From Thuidium tamariscinum (lineage: Eukaryota; Streptophyta; Bryopsida; Hypnales; Thuidiaceae), in the NCBI GenBank assembly GCA_947034885.2, contig OX344758.2, forward strand, positions 436,501-500,500: 64,000 bases of DNA, given 5' to 3'. Below the pieces are notes generated by a model that searched no databases, was not told where the DNA came from, and was given only the letters and a program-made list of their open reading frames with translations. The position numbers were made by a program, and so were the translations under genes. Shown piece by piece: positions 1 through 13,148 of this stretch. Position 1 is the stretch's first letter, and each line of letters opens with the position of its first letter.

Positions 1-161
1 TCTTGACGCATGAAGCACAGTGGTGACAAGATGTACCCTGAAGTTTTGTACAGATTGTAGAAGACACCAAACGAAGCAAGAGTCTTCGCATCTATATATC
101 GCATAGAACAACAAAGCCCAAGTAATATTTGTGTACCTCCGCCGGTACGTTTCCATTGCAG

Positions 162-429
162 GAATTGAGTGACCCCTACGGTGACGCCCGTGTGGCGCAC
201 AGAACCAAACCAGTTTGTTGAATTCGTGAGGCTTCAAAGTGTTCAGATGTCGAAGATTGTCAACGATATGCTCTCATGCCAAACGGCGATTGTACAAAAA
301 AGATTGTGGAGCTATCAGGACCTGAAGATTGCGGAGCAGCAGAAGCAGAACATCCTGGCACCAAACGGGTTCTGTGGGAGAGATGTTACGATTCGTTTTA
401 GCATGTTATATTATCCTCATTCCAGATGA
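162..429 (+). CDS. possible last exon of a gene cut by the window edge
   Basis: A good acceptor (pyrimidines then GCAG) lies at 158-161, and an open frame from 169 to 429 encodes about 86 residues. The middle part, with MSKIVNDML and AEQQKQNIL, looks like a charged alpha-helical or coiled-coil segment. A stop lies just upstream in that frame (166-168), so the frame is usable only if the exon starts a little later, for example after the AG at 168-169. If splicing is at 161 in the other open frame, the protein ends after about 19 residues. I do not recognise the protein. Base composition here is far less AT-rich than in the next 15 kb, which supports genic DNA. Confidence 0.25.
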
Positions 430-1169
430 TGAAATGGACGAGAGGCAGGTCTGGGGAATTTTTCCCCTTTTATTCTTTTTTATCATGATCAATTCGAGGG
501 TCTGCTCTTCAGGACCCATTATTGGAAATAGGAAAAAAATATAGTTGGATTATCGTACGACAGTCGGAAAGACTTGTCGCCGGAGACTGATTTCCGGTGA
601 ACCATAGCGCTATTACGAAGCTGTCTGAACGAGCACCGAATTGAAGGTGTTGCCTAGGTAACCTCTCTAACTTCAGCATACAGCACCTTCTTGTGACATG
701 TCTCTGGGCTGAGAATGTAGTTAAACAAGGGTGCATTTGAAAGTTTGTATTTAGAAGCTTGGTATTCATATGAAAAGAATCATTCGGTTCGAGAATTGTG
801 TCCAGTTACCAATGCAGGATAATGTCACTGCGAATTTTATGCCGCGTTAATGTCGCCTGTGAGATTCAGGACATGTCTATTTCGAAAGTAGGAGGCATTT
901 CATCAATATATGCTATTTATAGTGAGCTACGAGAAAGATGATGTGTGTCGGACAGCCTTGGTGTTTGTTGGTAATACTCAGTCTGTAATCTAACGGACTA
1001 GTGTCTGATCGGGAGCTCTGCTCAGATAATACAACCAGAGAATGAACACGAATATTTACAGGAAGGAGCTAAACCTAACGAGTCAGGGGAGAGTCATCCC
1101 TGGGATGAAACCCTAAAGTATGTCATCGCTGGTTCGGAATACTAACAGTGCCTAGCCGCTTTGAATGTC
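430..1169. other. probable 3' flank of the first gene, no further gene seen
   Basis: This stretch has balanced base composition and no convincing open frame. The short frames on both strands overlap each other and look like chance. It ends at the target duplication of the foldback element. Confidence 0.4.
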
Positions 1170-1172
1170 TAA

Positions 1173-4100
1173 GGGTACGTCCACACCGGCTGTTAAGTTA
1201 GTAACTTAACTATTTCGGTGTTATTACAGGGGGCTGGTTTGACGCAGTGAGCCTTTTTCGGGGCAAGGCTGGGATGCAGGCAGAAATTGTTTTTAGTTTG
1301 CCTTAAATTGAATTTTTTCCCATCCTTGCACACCCTTTCCTACAATGTCAACCAACAAGAATTCCCCCAAAATTGTCAATCCATACATCCAAGAAACAAA
1401 GTAAAATCCAATCCAATGAAGTGGCTTTTATGCCACATATATCATTTCTTGATCCACTTTCTCATTGGAACTTCATGACCAATCTTGTGAAGAACTAGGA
1501 GAGGAGAGAAGCTCTTTATTCTAGTGGGATAGTGGTAGGTGAAACAAACCATGTGGGATATGTGAATTAGGACAAAGAAGAGCTCCACCACTCATGGTTA
1601 AGTGAAAACGCAGGAATTGTGATAAAACTCAAATTTTAGACCTCATTTAGACATAGTACGATATTTTTTTTCAAAAAACTTCAAACTAAGAAAAGTTGGG
1701 GAATCAAGTGAACTTTTATTTCCAAAAATCTTTTTGATATTTCAATACTCCATCTAAAAGTTATGGACAAATTTTAGAGAGGGGCTTTGAAAATGTCCAA
1801 AAAAATCTCCCTTCCACACACCCTCTAGAATTTTGTCCATAACTCTTACATGAGGCTCCAAAATCCCAAAGTGGATTTTGGGAGATAAACATTAACTTTG
1901 AACATAATTCTTGCATTTTCACTTAATTATTAATAGCTGCATTTAATGTGAAAAAAATTGAAAAGTGTTTAAAATGGTACAATCCTAGAAGTAGAGAATT
2001 CTCTACTTAAGTAAGTGAACCCAATTATGATCCACATATTAAGTTGATAGTCTTTACAAATTTTTATCTATTATATACAATACTATTGTAGGAACACAGA
2101 TTTCTTAGCATTGTGAATTTTTTTGTCCAGTCATACATTGTCTACAAAAATACATTTTAGGATAATTTAGAGTACTCTATTGACTTCTACTAATATCCTA
2201 CAAGAAATTGGTAGTTTCTATAGATGTGCAATCGCATATTTTGTCACATATAAGCATAATTACTTTATGAGAATATAAGTAGTGATGTTTTTATTGTCAA
2301 CCCTCCATTGTAAATATTTGTTTCACATGTATGTGTAATGCATAAGTTTTTTCAATTACAAAATTTTTTCATTCAAGCAATGAAATAAAAATTATATTTT
2401 TCAAATATTTGAAAGGTAGGTGTTTTTCAATTGATTTAACAAAGACTAGTCATTGAAGATATTAGAAGCTTTATATAAATATTTTCTAATCATCAATTTT
2501 AACATTCAAACAAATTAAGAATGTAAAAAACGTTGTACAATATTATACACTATTAATAGTACATTTAGGTTTGGTATGAATTTACTTTCAGCATTTGAGG
2601 AATTAATCCCATTTAATTTGTAGTAAGTTTAGAATAAATAAATAAATTTTACAAAAAAAATTAAATAATTTTTTTTTTCAAAATTTAGGCAATGATTAGT
2701 CTTGAGTACTTTGAAAGGAAAATACAAACAATAGTGGTGTTGAGTTCTACAAACATGTCCCTTCCAGCCCCTCTTTGAAAATTCTCTACCACTAACATTG
2801 TACCATATTCAACAGTTTTCAATTTCATTTACAAAAAATGAAGTCCTTCATATTTACACCTCAAAGTTTCCTCCTTTCTTGTTTCATTATTGTTTCAACA
2901 TTTGGTGCAAGCTATTAGTGCACTTTTTGAAAGTAGTGAGAACAACTAAAAATTGGTCTATTGTTATTTGGAATAGTCATAGAATATTTTGGGATGTTTA
3001 TCTACTGGTTGAAACATATTAAAAAAAAAGTATATTGTTGCAACGCATTGTAGTTAGACCATTAGAATTGAAATCAATCCATATTAGTACAACAACATTT
3101 AGCCATTGGGTCATTGCAAGAAACGCCAGTCCTATTCTCCGTCACAATGGGAGTGACATCATTCTTTTCTACTATAACTTTTGAATCTAAAGATCTAACA
3201 ATATGAAATAATTATTGGACCTCTCTAACTTGATGGTTTTCACATCCCTTATTTTTCAGAAATTAAAAAAAATCATTTTATATTTAAAAATCATTTTTCT
3301 TAATTTGTCACAAACAGAGGTTTAGGGGTTTTTACTACATTCGGAGTCCCCAAATTTAATGATCTAAAGCTGAAATTTTCATGGTGCATTTGCATAGTAG
3401 GAAAGCATATTCCTACCAAAGGGAATCTAAAAATACATTATTTTATGTCCTCCACATGCATGCAAACAGCACTCCCATTGCATGCAATTTCTGAACATTG
3501 ATGATGGTACTAAGATAATTTTTTTGGTAAAATCTCATCACCATCAACTCTACCCAAATGGTCAATTTTTAGATTTGAGAAAAATAACTTTTCCTATTTT
3601 TTACAAATTAAAATCTAAATATGCCCATTTTCATGAGTTTTGACACTTTTCTAATTCTCCTACTTAAAGAATTTTCCAAAGCTTCTCCTTCATAGGGAAC
3701 CTTCTTCTTTAAGGTATATGCATTTTGCATATTTTTCATGTTTTTTTAAAATTGTTTTTCTAATTAAATAGTACTCCCGAAAAAAAAAGCGTCCAAATCC
3801 AGAACGCTACAAAAATGGACACCCTTTCTTGCAATGACCCGCATTGTTAAAACAACGATTAGACAAAATATAAATTATGAGAGCATTCATCTATTATTGA
3901 AACAACAATGAGACATTTTTTAAGTAGAGAAACTTAAGCATCATTAATACAATTATGAAATATTGTTAAAGAATATATTTGTGTAACCATGCTTGATATA
4001 ATATTGAAACAACCTTTCAAAAATTCTATTTACTGACAAAATAACGGCTTGGATAGCCAAAATGTTGGACTACTTGAATTGCACACAAAATTTGTACAAC

Positions 4101-5073
4101 ACTTACAACTTACAATGTACTCAAGCCTTTTCATTTGCTTGACTTGTGATATAGTCAAATTAGTAAGAAGTGACCAAGAGACTTGATCAAATACACCTTG
4201 TACAAGATTTCCAATAGTCTAAAAATAACTTGCAAGACAAAAATTTCCATAGTAAATGAAGTGTCTTACTTGTTGATGCCATGTTTCAATCAATTGTCTT
4301 TGTGCTTCCATTTGTAAAAAAATTGAACTACAAGAAGTTGGAGAACCGAGTTAATGTTTATCTCCCAAAATCCACTTTGGGATTTTGGAGCCTCATGTAA
4401 GAGTTATGGACAAAATTCTAGAGGGTGTGTGGAAGGGAGATTTTTTTGGACATTTTCAAAGCCCCTCTCTAAAATTTGTCCATAACTTTTAGATGGAGTA
4501 TTGAAATATCAAAAAGATTTTTGGAAATAAAAGTTCACTTGATTCCCCAACTTTTCTTAGTTTGAAGTTTTTTGAAAAAAAATATCGTACTATGTCTAAA
4601 TGAGGTCTAAAATTTGAGTTTTATCACAATTCCTGCGTTTTCACTTAACCATGAGTGGTGGAGCTCTTCTTTGTCCTAATTCACATATCCCACATGGTTT
4701 GTTTCACCTACCACTATCCCACTAGAATAAAGAGCTTCTCTCCTCTCCTAGTTCTTCACAAGATTGGTCATGAAGTTTCAATGAGAAAGTGGATCAAGAA
4801 ATGATATATGTGGCATAAAAGCCACTTCATTGGATTGGATTTTACTTTGTTTCTTGGATGTATGGATTGACAATTTTGGGGGAATTCTTGTTGGTTGACA
4901 TTGCAGGAAAGGGTGTGCAAGGATGGGAAAAAATTCAATTTAAGGCAAAATAAAAACAATTTCTGCCTGCATCCCAGCCTTGCCCCGAAAAAGGCTCACT
5001 GCGTCAAACCAGCCCCCTGTAATAACACCGAAATAGTTAAGTTACTAACTTAACAGCCGGTGTGGACGTACCC
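1173..5073. mobile_element. foldback DNA transposon with 0.72-kb inverted arms (PIF/Harbinger-like ends)
   Basis: The left arm (1173-1897) is the reverse complement of the right arm (4349-5073). In the parts I compared I saw about three differences, so the arms are close to identical. The ends read GGGTACGTCCACACCGG and are flanked by TAA at 1170-1172 and 5074-5076. A 3-bp TAA/TTA duplication and a GGG start fit the PIF/Harbinger superfamily. No transposase remains, so it would need help in trans. The interior holds an independent 733-bp element (3108-3840). Similar open frames of 63 residues occur in both arms (1287-1478 and 4768-4959) and are explained by the duplication, not by coding. Confidence 0.85.
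3108..3840. mobile_element. 733-bp inverted-repeat element, family with GGGTCATTGCAAG ends (copy 1)
   Basis: It starts GGGTCATTGCAAGAAA and ends with the reverse complement TTTCTTGCAATGACCC. The same ends and matching internal sequence occur at 35447-36179, also 733 bp, and in a more decayed copy at 6065-6794. It is nested inside the foldback element. No coding capacity. A target duplication is not clear for this copy, so the superfamily is undecided. Confidence 0.75.
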
Positions 5074-5076
5074 TAA

Positions 5077-6064
5077 GATTTACCTCATTCCACTTGCCCC
5101 TTCTTAAATAGATGTCTATTGAAGAGTCACCAATATGACCTCAAACTTTCCAAATGGCTCCTTCTTTACAAGGGGTGCTTCACGGTTCTAATGTAACATA
5201 GTTTTGATGAGAGGTTAAATTTGGATTTTTTCAAGACTCTTCAAATATGCACCTATTGAACACTTTAAAGTTTCTTTTAATCTTAACTTTTAAAATTAAC
5301 AAAAAAAAACAAAAAGAAAATTAATGTTTTTTAGTATCCATGATTTGCATATGTCTATTGGGAAAAAATAACACCCTATTGTGATTTTGACTACATCTAT
5401 ACACACTACTTAAATGAATAAGAAACAATCTTACTAGAGGTTGTTGTGTGGATGTGCTTCAAGTGTCAATTATCCAAGAGGCTTTGATCCATGTAAAAAT
5501 TAGACTAGAAGTTGACATAGTTTGTTTTTTTAATACTTGTGCAACCACTCCAAAATAATATCCCATGTTGGTTTCTTCTTGTTGATATTAAAGGGTGGTC
5601 ATTCCCTGGTAATATGGAGGGTCATGTACATATAGTGCTATGATAAATTTTTATTTGGCAATTTTCAAATGCATGCAATGTTGGTAAAAGATGGTAGAAT
5701 ATTTTACAAAATAAGCTTAATCTCTCCATTCTTGAATAGAAGAAATTGCCAAAAGTCCCCTATTTTTTTCAAAGTACAATGATATTGTGACGTTGAAATG
5801 AATTTGTATACCACCATATATATAGCATAAATAACTAATGTTTCATCCCAAATCATGACGTATATGGCAATGGAAAATGGAGGTCATGATGCAAGGAATG
5901 TTGTTTCATGGCTACTAGAGGGTAACCATTAAAGGAATGAAGACTTGAAAATTAGATATTGATGTGAAATGCATTGTCAATCACTTACTTATAAAAAGTT
6001 TCATTTCTTATTTTTTCTAAAGAATAATTTTGAGCATTTATCATATAGGTGTTTTTAAGCAATA
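5077..6064. other. AT-rich intergenic DNA, nothing recognised
   Basis: No open frame of note, no clear inverted repeat and no RNA gene were seen. Probably old decayed transposon sequence. Confidence 0.4.
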
Positions 6065-6794
6065 GGGTGATTGCAAGAAACATTTGTCCTATTTTTTGTC
6101 CCCTTGGATAGGTGGTTCATTACTCATAACTTTTGCATTGTTTGTTTATTTGGCATTAAATTTGGAATGAATGTATACATGGTAGTTGTAGACATTGGAT
6201 AATTTTTTGCAATTTAAAATTTCATTTTACTATTTTTTACTTGCCTATGATTGGGTATCTACCTTGGCCATTTGAGAGGGGGTAGTTCTATATTGATCCA
6301 AAAATGAAAATTTGAAGCCACAAATTGCATATATTGGAGGTTTACTAACATAATAGGGATTCACAATGAGTTGTTTTTTTGCAACTTGTTAGATGCACAC
6401 ATAGGGTCAAAGTGTCCTTCCTTTGTGCAAAGGCTATGAAGAGGAAAAAAAATTCCTACAAAAATTCTTTTGGTGCAATGCAAGCGCAACCTTCTCTAGC
6501 AAAGTGAATTTTTTGAATTTTTTTTATTACTAAAAATAAAAAGGTTTGTAGACCCCTTTTCTACTATTTTTTGCTTCCAATGGCTTCTGTTATAATTTGT
6601 AGTAGTCAATAGTAACACATAAAACTAAATAGTACTAAATTGATGATTTAATCTGCAAGCACCTTGATCAATGGTTTAGAGTTGGATGAGAATTTGCAAT
6701 AAATAATACTTGTAGTATTGTATGGTATTGCCAATTCTATAGCCAAAAACTGCAATTGTGAGCCAAAAATGTGAAACATTTCTTGCAAACATCC
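6065..6794. mobile_element. decayed copy of the GGGTCATTGCAAG element (copy 2)
   Basis: It starts GGGTGATTGCAAGAAAC and ends TTTCTTGCAAACATCC, the same ends as the 733-bp copies with several changes. Length is about 730 bp. The interior has drifted more than in copies 1 and 3, so this is the oldest of the three. Confidence 0.55.
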
Positions 6795-7872
6795 AACAAT
6801 GTAGTAGAAATGCTATTACTTTTGCTAAAATTTCAACTTTTTCAATTTTAACCAATACAAATCACTAAATCTTTGAAGAACTTAGTTGGCCCCATACATA
6901 GGTAGACATATAGAGAGATAGGATGTGGCATATTTTAAAACATTATCCTTCACCATCTAATTAAAAATTTGGTATGTCATACCAAATTTAAAACAATAAA
7001 TTTATTGAACTTATAAAGAAAAAGATTTAAATTTTTAATTTAAATAATTATAGAACTCAAATAAAATCAACAAGACAATGCAAAGTCTTCATTAATTGTT
7101 GATCTTTTGAAATTGTAAAAGATTCAAAAAATAATTTTATATAAAAACCTTGGACCTCATTTATATTGATTAATATTGAAAATTTGAAAATTATTTTGGA
7201 CACTTGTAATATTTAGATAAATTATTGAAGTCATTGCCTTATCATTATAATTATCCATTTTCTTGGCAATTGTTGCTTTGCTTTTAACACTCTATTATAG
7301 CTTGGAAATGATCTATCTATGACAGCTTGAAGATAGATACCTTTACAAGATGGTTGGAAGGGTAGAGCATTTGGGATTGATGACTAAATCCAAATCCTAA
7401 TTAAATCTTCTTGTGATATTCCTAGACTTTATATAAATTTGATACAAATACAAATTTCTATTGAATCTCATTGATAGCTTGTGATGCAATTATAAAGTTT
7501 TGAGGATGTTTAAATTTCGATCAAAAAGAATCTTGAGAAGATTAATTATTTTTCCCTAGAATCTTTTTTGTCTTATATATTTTTGTTTATATCTTAATTA
7601 TTATATACTCCAAATTATTTACGTCAATATCATCAAATTCATCATATAAAAAATGTTTTTTTTATTTTTAATTCTTTTAAATCGAGCATTGGTTTGAATG
7701 AATGAAAAGTTCTCTGGTAAAAAATTAAAGTCCGTAGAATTTCTTTGCTTATTGTTTAGATTTTGGATGCAATTAGAATGCTAACACTAGTAGAAAATTC
7801 AGCATCCACAGTGACAGAAAAGTGTTGATTTGGTTTGTTAATTTTTCTGTTGATTAGGACGTGTTGACCCGG

Positions 7873-8052
7873 ACATTGCATAGCAAAGAAGTGTTGATTT
7901 GGACGTCCAAATTAGCAGTTTTGTGTTCATTAGGAACTAAAAAGTGTTGATTCGGCAACTAGACATTGCATAGCAAAGAAGTGTTGATTTGGACGTCCAA
8001 ATTAGCAGTTTTGTGTTCATTAGGAACTAAAAAGTGTTGATTCGGCAACTAG
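7873..8052 (+). repeat. 90-bp unit, two identical tandem copies
   Basis: The unit starting ACATTGCATAGC occurs at 7873 and again at 7963 with no difference seen. It carries two copies of the subterminal GTGTTGATT motif, so the duplication raises the number of likely transposase binding sites at the left end of the CACTA element. Confidence 0.9.
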
Positions 8053-8160
8053 AATGTGTTGATTTTCAACAATTTTTTCTATAAAATTTTCCAATTTATT
8101 CTTGAAAAAACTCAAAATTGCCACATAGCAGCCACCACACGGACTGCCACCAAGTGGATG

Positions 8161-8236
8161 GCACTAAGGGGGTTTGATCCCAAGACCTTGGAGATAATAC
8201 TCCAAGGTCCTTGACCACTCAACCACCAAGGTGGTT
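8161..8236 (-). repeat. tRNA-like segment with Pol III box A and box B
   Basis: On the minus strand TGGTTGAGTGG matches the box A consensus fully, and GGATCAAACCC matches box B with one change. Between them lies a 10-bp perfect stem (GACCTTGGAG with CTCCAAGGTC). The acceptor ends do not pair well, so it is not an intact tRNA gene. A tRNA-derived SINE head or a tRNA fossil carried by the CACTA element is most likely. Confidence 0.5.
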
Positions 8237-8305
8237 GCATGTCTTTGGGGAACAAAAATTTACTTTTAACTACTTCTATGTTCTTGTTGCATGTGCCTTG
8301 TGAAG

Positions 8306-8645
8306 TCAGCAGACTTCAGGGTCCGTTTTCACATAGTAAATTAATTTTTTTCTTAGAACTTTGAACTAAGAAAAGTTGAAAAATAAAGTTATCTTTCATC
8401 TCCAAAAATCCGTTTGCGATTTGGAGTTTTCAATAAGAAGTTATGAACAAAATTCAGAAAGGTTGTTAAAAAGTGGAAAAAAAATGGCCCTCTCTGAATT
8501 TTGTCCATAACTTATTATAAAAAACTCCAAATCGCAAAAGGATTTTTGGAGATGAAAGATAACTTTATTTCCCAACTTCTCTTAGTTCAAAGTTTAAAAA
8601 AAAAAGTTAATTTACTATGTGAAAACGGACCCTGAAGTCTACTGA
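8306..8645. mobile_element. 0.33-kb hairpin MITE nested in the CACTA element
   Basis: The two halves are inverted copies of each other around a centre near 8475. Ends read TCAGCAGACTTCAGGGTCCG and its near reverse complement. The interior carries the phrases TTATGAACAAAATTC and CTTAGTTCAAAG, which recur in degenerate copies at about 9790-10080 and 10081-10270 and inside the arms of the foldback element (about 1640-1897 and 4290-4610). The family is therefore older than the foldback arms. Confidence 0.75.
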
Positions 8646-10539
8646 ATTTTGAAAACACCGATTTGTGAATGAAGTTATTAAAAAAAAATTTATATATACT
8701 TTTTTTTCAAACATGAATATGAAATATGCAAGCTTTTGAAGTTTTAAGTATAAATTTTCAACATATTTCTTTAACATATAATAAAAACTTGGAAGTTTTC
8801 AAATTGACATACAATTTTTTAAATAAATTCTTTGAAAGATAGAACATAACCACTAAATTAACCTCAAATTGACCAAATGGCATTTTTTGGAAATAATGAT
8901 ATTTTGGATAGCTCAATGTGGACAAAATTTCAATTTTTTTGCTTTCAAATTTGACAAGACATATGCTGGAAGAGTAGCTTTATGGCACACTAGCTCTTAA
9001 AATTTTTGATCATATGATTGAAAAATTAATGTATGATATGTGACTTTCATTAGTTTTTGGGAAACTTGGAAGTCTCAAAAATAATTTAAAATGTTCAATT
9101 GGTTTTTTTATTTCTTACACCCCAAATAGCCACATTAGATACTTTAAAGTCAAATTGGACTATTAAACCAAATTAATCCTTTTATTTCATTGATGTACAA
9201 ATTTCATATATTTCAAGCTAATAAAAAAATAAATTTTCTATTTATTTTGTATTTATTCAATAATTTTGAAGGAAAAACAAAATTACTTTGATTTTTCAAA
9301 AGTAAAGGTAGAAATAAAATTATATCAATTACAATATATATAAGAATATTTAAAAAAAATATGAATGAAAAGCACACCATTTTGTGTTATTTGGATTTCA
9401 ATTTCAATAAATCTTTCAATTTATGACATTTCTAAAAACTTTAAAATGACAGAGGAACAAAACTTGTCAAGCTTTACTTTCCTAGTTGAAATTGAATTCC
9501 AAAAATAGTTATTTTAAAAGTTGTAATCGAGCTTGGCCAAAACGCATTCATTTTTTGTATGCCACCACGTTAAAGGATTAATGATGATTGGAATTGACAT
9601 TTCAAAATTTTATAACTAAATTTGAAAGGACTTTGAACTTCAAATAATAACAATCCCTTGAAGATGTCAATCCTCCAATCAAAAGTTATGAACAAAATGG
9701 AGATAGGTTTTGGAAATTATTTCCTTGTAAATGTAGCAAACTAGAGGTTGTTTTAGCATATATAGTAGAAGAAATTATTTGAAAACATTTTGAATAAAAA
9801 AACAGTCATTTATTCAAAACAAACTTTCATCACCAAGATCCCATTTAAGATTTTGAGTTTTTACTCAAAAGTTGTGGACAAAGTTCAAAGGAAGGTTGGG
9901 AAAACATTACTTTTGAGATTTTTAAAATTTTTTGAGATTTCTATTCACAACTTTTGATTAGAGGATGTAAACCCTAAACAAATGATTGGAGATGAATTTT
10001 TTTTTGAATTTACAACTTCTTTTAATTTAAAGGTTTTTTCAAAGAATCCATTTACTATACCAAAACGGCCTCCGAAGTCTTCTGAATTTATAAAAAAAAC
10101 AATTTCCAGCACTTCTCTAAATTTTGTCTATAACTTTTGATTGGAGATTTGAATCTCAGAAAAATTATTGGAGATGAAAGTTGATTTAATTCTTCAACTT
10201 TTTTCTGTTGAAAGTTTTTTGATAAATGTTCATTTATTATGTGCAAATGACCTCCAAAGTGTGCTGACTGTAATGAACACCAAATTGTCAATATTTATTT
10301 TTATTTTTAAACTACATTGTATAATGAAGATTTCAAGAGATTCTAAGAGATTCCAAAAGATTCTTGAAGGTTCAAAAAATGTTCAACAAAAATCTGTTGA
10401 TTTTGTTACTTACTGCCCAAATCAACAGAAAAAAGTGTCACCATTTACAAAAAAATGTAAAATTGGACATTGCAGTACCCAAATCAACAAAAAATCAACA
10501 TATTTCTGTTGATTTGGACGTCATTTTCTACTAGTGTAA

Positions 10540-12614
10540 GGGACTAAAGTGACATATAGTGGACAATGAACTTGACAATGAGTGAATATCTTATGAGCCT
10601 ATGATTGAATATAAACTTTTGATTTCATGAAATTTATATTGAAGAATGTCTTTCTTAACTTGTTCAATTCTTTTTATTGAAGAGTATCTCTCTTAATATC
10701 TTGTTCCATTCAATCTTGTACAAGGTATTACGTAGCTCTATGTTATGAACATCAAGTCTACATTTTCTTCCTATAAATTCAATCTATTATTCTATTAGGC
10801 TTTTGAGCATATTATTTGTACACAATAGGTGAGCTTTTTTTCAATCTATCAACTATGCAATGAGAGTCATCCAACTCAAATCAATCAACATAGTATGAGT
10901 CAAACTAGTCAATAGTATTTAAGAAAATCAAATGGATTTCAACAAAGCATAGTTGTAAAAACAATCATTCTCACTAGAAAGGTGTTATAAATGTATATGT
11001 AAGAGTGTGATACCTTTTATAAAGTCTACTATCAAAAGGGAAAATTTAAATGTAAACTATCTATCATGCTTATGCTCGTTGATCTCAGTACTTGCTTGCA
11101 CTTTATAATCTTCACTTTAGAAATCTTGTGCATTACCTTTACTTATATATGAGACCAAACTAATGAAGGGATATAATTTGACATTAAAACTTGAGTCTAT
11201 TGCATTGAGAACTTTAAGATATGTGAATATGGTGCATTGAAATGCTACCAAGATAACTTAATGTCAACCTTAACACCAACACTCTACCTAAACTCACAAC
11301 CAAAGTAATTTGAAAATGACACTAGAATGGTTTGTACTATCAAAAAGGCATAAAAACAATAAGGCCCAATTTTTTGGATGAATTTTGGTTAGTACATGGA
11401 TTGTTTTATCTAGAATATTATTTTTTCAAGCATTGGAATGATTGGATAGCAATAGAAACAATTACAACTCTTGGATTCTAAAGTCTTTATCATTTATCAC
11501 CCTCGCAGTCATGTTCTTCCCCTTAACTTACAAATTGTGGGTTTTTCCTTCAAGAGAACCATTTTCTTAGTCAATTTGTTTTGTCTATGTAAGCCTTCAA
11601 GTTGACACTTGGAAGTCTAGAATCATTTTTCTGTGATTTTTGTTAGTTTTTAGCATAATTTTATGGAAAAAGACATAAAAAGAGTGTTCCTAATTGAATG
11701 AGTGTTTTGGTAGAAATACCTATCAATGTAGTGAAAGATTTTTTTAGAAACTTTTAATACATAAAGTTAAAGTTTTGATTTTTCTTGGAATTACCATAAG
11801 TTGATTTTACACTTATGGACAATTTGAGAAGAAGGTTCAAGGGGAGCTTTAGATGAATTTAGCTCTTTAAAATACAATGGTACAATAAGTTTTTTTAATT
11901 TCAAGTTCTTCCCTAAAAGATAAAGAAAATCAACTCTTAGTTTGACTTTTTAGTTGTAATTTGTGGTAATTCAAATTTAATTTTCAAAATATCTTTGAAA
12001 AATTTGAAGATTTGATTAGGTTAAGACTTCAAATCTTGGATTTAAAAACCATCTTTGAATAAAGAAAGTCTATTGAAGTTAAATATCTTGGAGTTAATTG
12101 CGAAATATTTAGAGTGAATTAGATTAATTTTCAAAATATCTTTGGAAAAATCTTGAATTTGATTTGGTCAAGATTTCTTGGCTAAATGAAGCTTATTCTA
12201 GAAAATTTCTTGATTAAAAAATAATTATTTTGAAAATATCTTATGATAGTTTAGAAAATATCTTAGAGTTAATTAGCATTAATGTAGAAGAATTTCTACC
12301 AGTAAACCAAGGCAAGGGAGGCCTAAGTCTAATATATGAGGCCTCTTCCCTATAGTTTTTGGTACCTTCATTCTTGCTTTGTGCATTCTTGTCCTTTTGT
12401 TTTCATTCTATAATATTGATACATTATTGGAGTACAAATTGAGGCCAAATTTTGACCATTTTTCATTCTATTTGCTCACTTTGAAAGACAAGAAGGACCC
12501 TTCAAGGTGAATTTCTTTAATTCTCTTAAATTTGGGAGGCTTGGCCTCCCAAACTTTGGTTTGTGAGAGTGTTGGGAGGTATAGACTCTAAAACTCTAGC
12601 TTTGTTCAAATTTC
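10540..12614. other. AT-rich intergenic DNA, no gene seen
   Basis: No supported coding region, RNA gene or clear element. A small perfect stem of 10 bp (TTTGGGAGGC with GCCTCCCAAA) lies near 12530-12555. Confidence 0.4.
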
Positions 12615-13148
12615 TTAACCCTTATAGAGTTTTGATTATATTTTTATCAAAATTGCTCCTAAACTATCATTTCTAGGACAATTACCAAATTTAAAATAAT
12701 TTTTTTTGAAATAATGTAACCATAGGATCTTTTAGTGCACTAGTTTGAAAAGATGTAGAAAAAATTTGAGAATTTTTCACCATGTAGATTGCAAGATATT
12801 AGTATTTGAAGTTCAAAATTCCTTTTTTTATCATTGCAAAATCTCGGTAGCTGGGCTTCAGAAGGCCACATTTGTATGAAAAAATGTCTAAAATGGTCGT
12901 AACTCTTTGAATTCATTATTAAATTCAAGTTGGCTACATGCTTGAAAATTTTCAAATCAATAAGAATTGTACAACATCTACAAAAAATATAGTAAGTAGA
13001 AAAAAAATAGATTTTGATTGAAAATACTAAATTGTTAATAGTTTATTTATTGAATTGAAGATGCCAATCCCAATGGATGTAATGTTGTAATAAACAATCT
13101 ACACATAGTGTTTTTATTCTTTTTCAAAAATATCAAAAATATAATTAA

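Larger units (their letters stand above)
7785..10536. mobile_element. non-autonomous CACTA (En/Spm) transposon
   Basis: It begins CACTAGTAGAAAAT and ends ATTTTCTACTAGTG, a perfect 14-bp terminal inverted repeat of the CACTA type. A TAA duplication flanks it at 7782-7784 and 10537-10539, the 3 bp expected for the superfamily. Subterminal regions at both ends repeat the motif GTGTTGATTTGG in both orientations, as CACTA transposases require. No transposase frame is left in 2.75 kb. The interior holds a 90-bp tandem duplication, a tRNA-like segment, a nested 0.33-kb hairpin element and, from about 9.6 to 10.3 kb, degenerate relatives of that hairpin element. Confidence 0.9.

Noticed and set aside
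7873-8052. CRISPR-like repeat
   Set aside because: Only two direct copies without spacers, in a plant transposon.
10168-10512. 114-residue open frame on the plus strand
   Set aside because: It covers the subterminal repeats of the CACTA element and degenerate MITE sequence.
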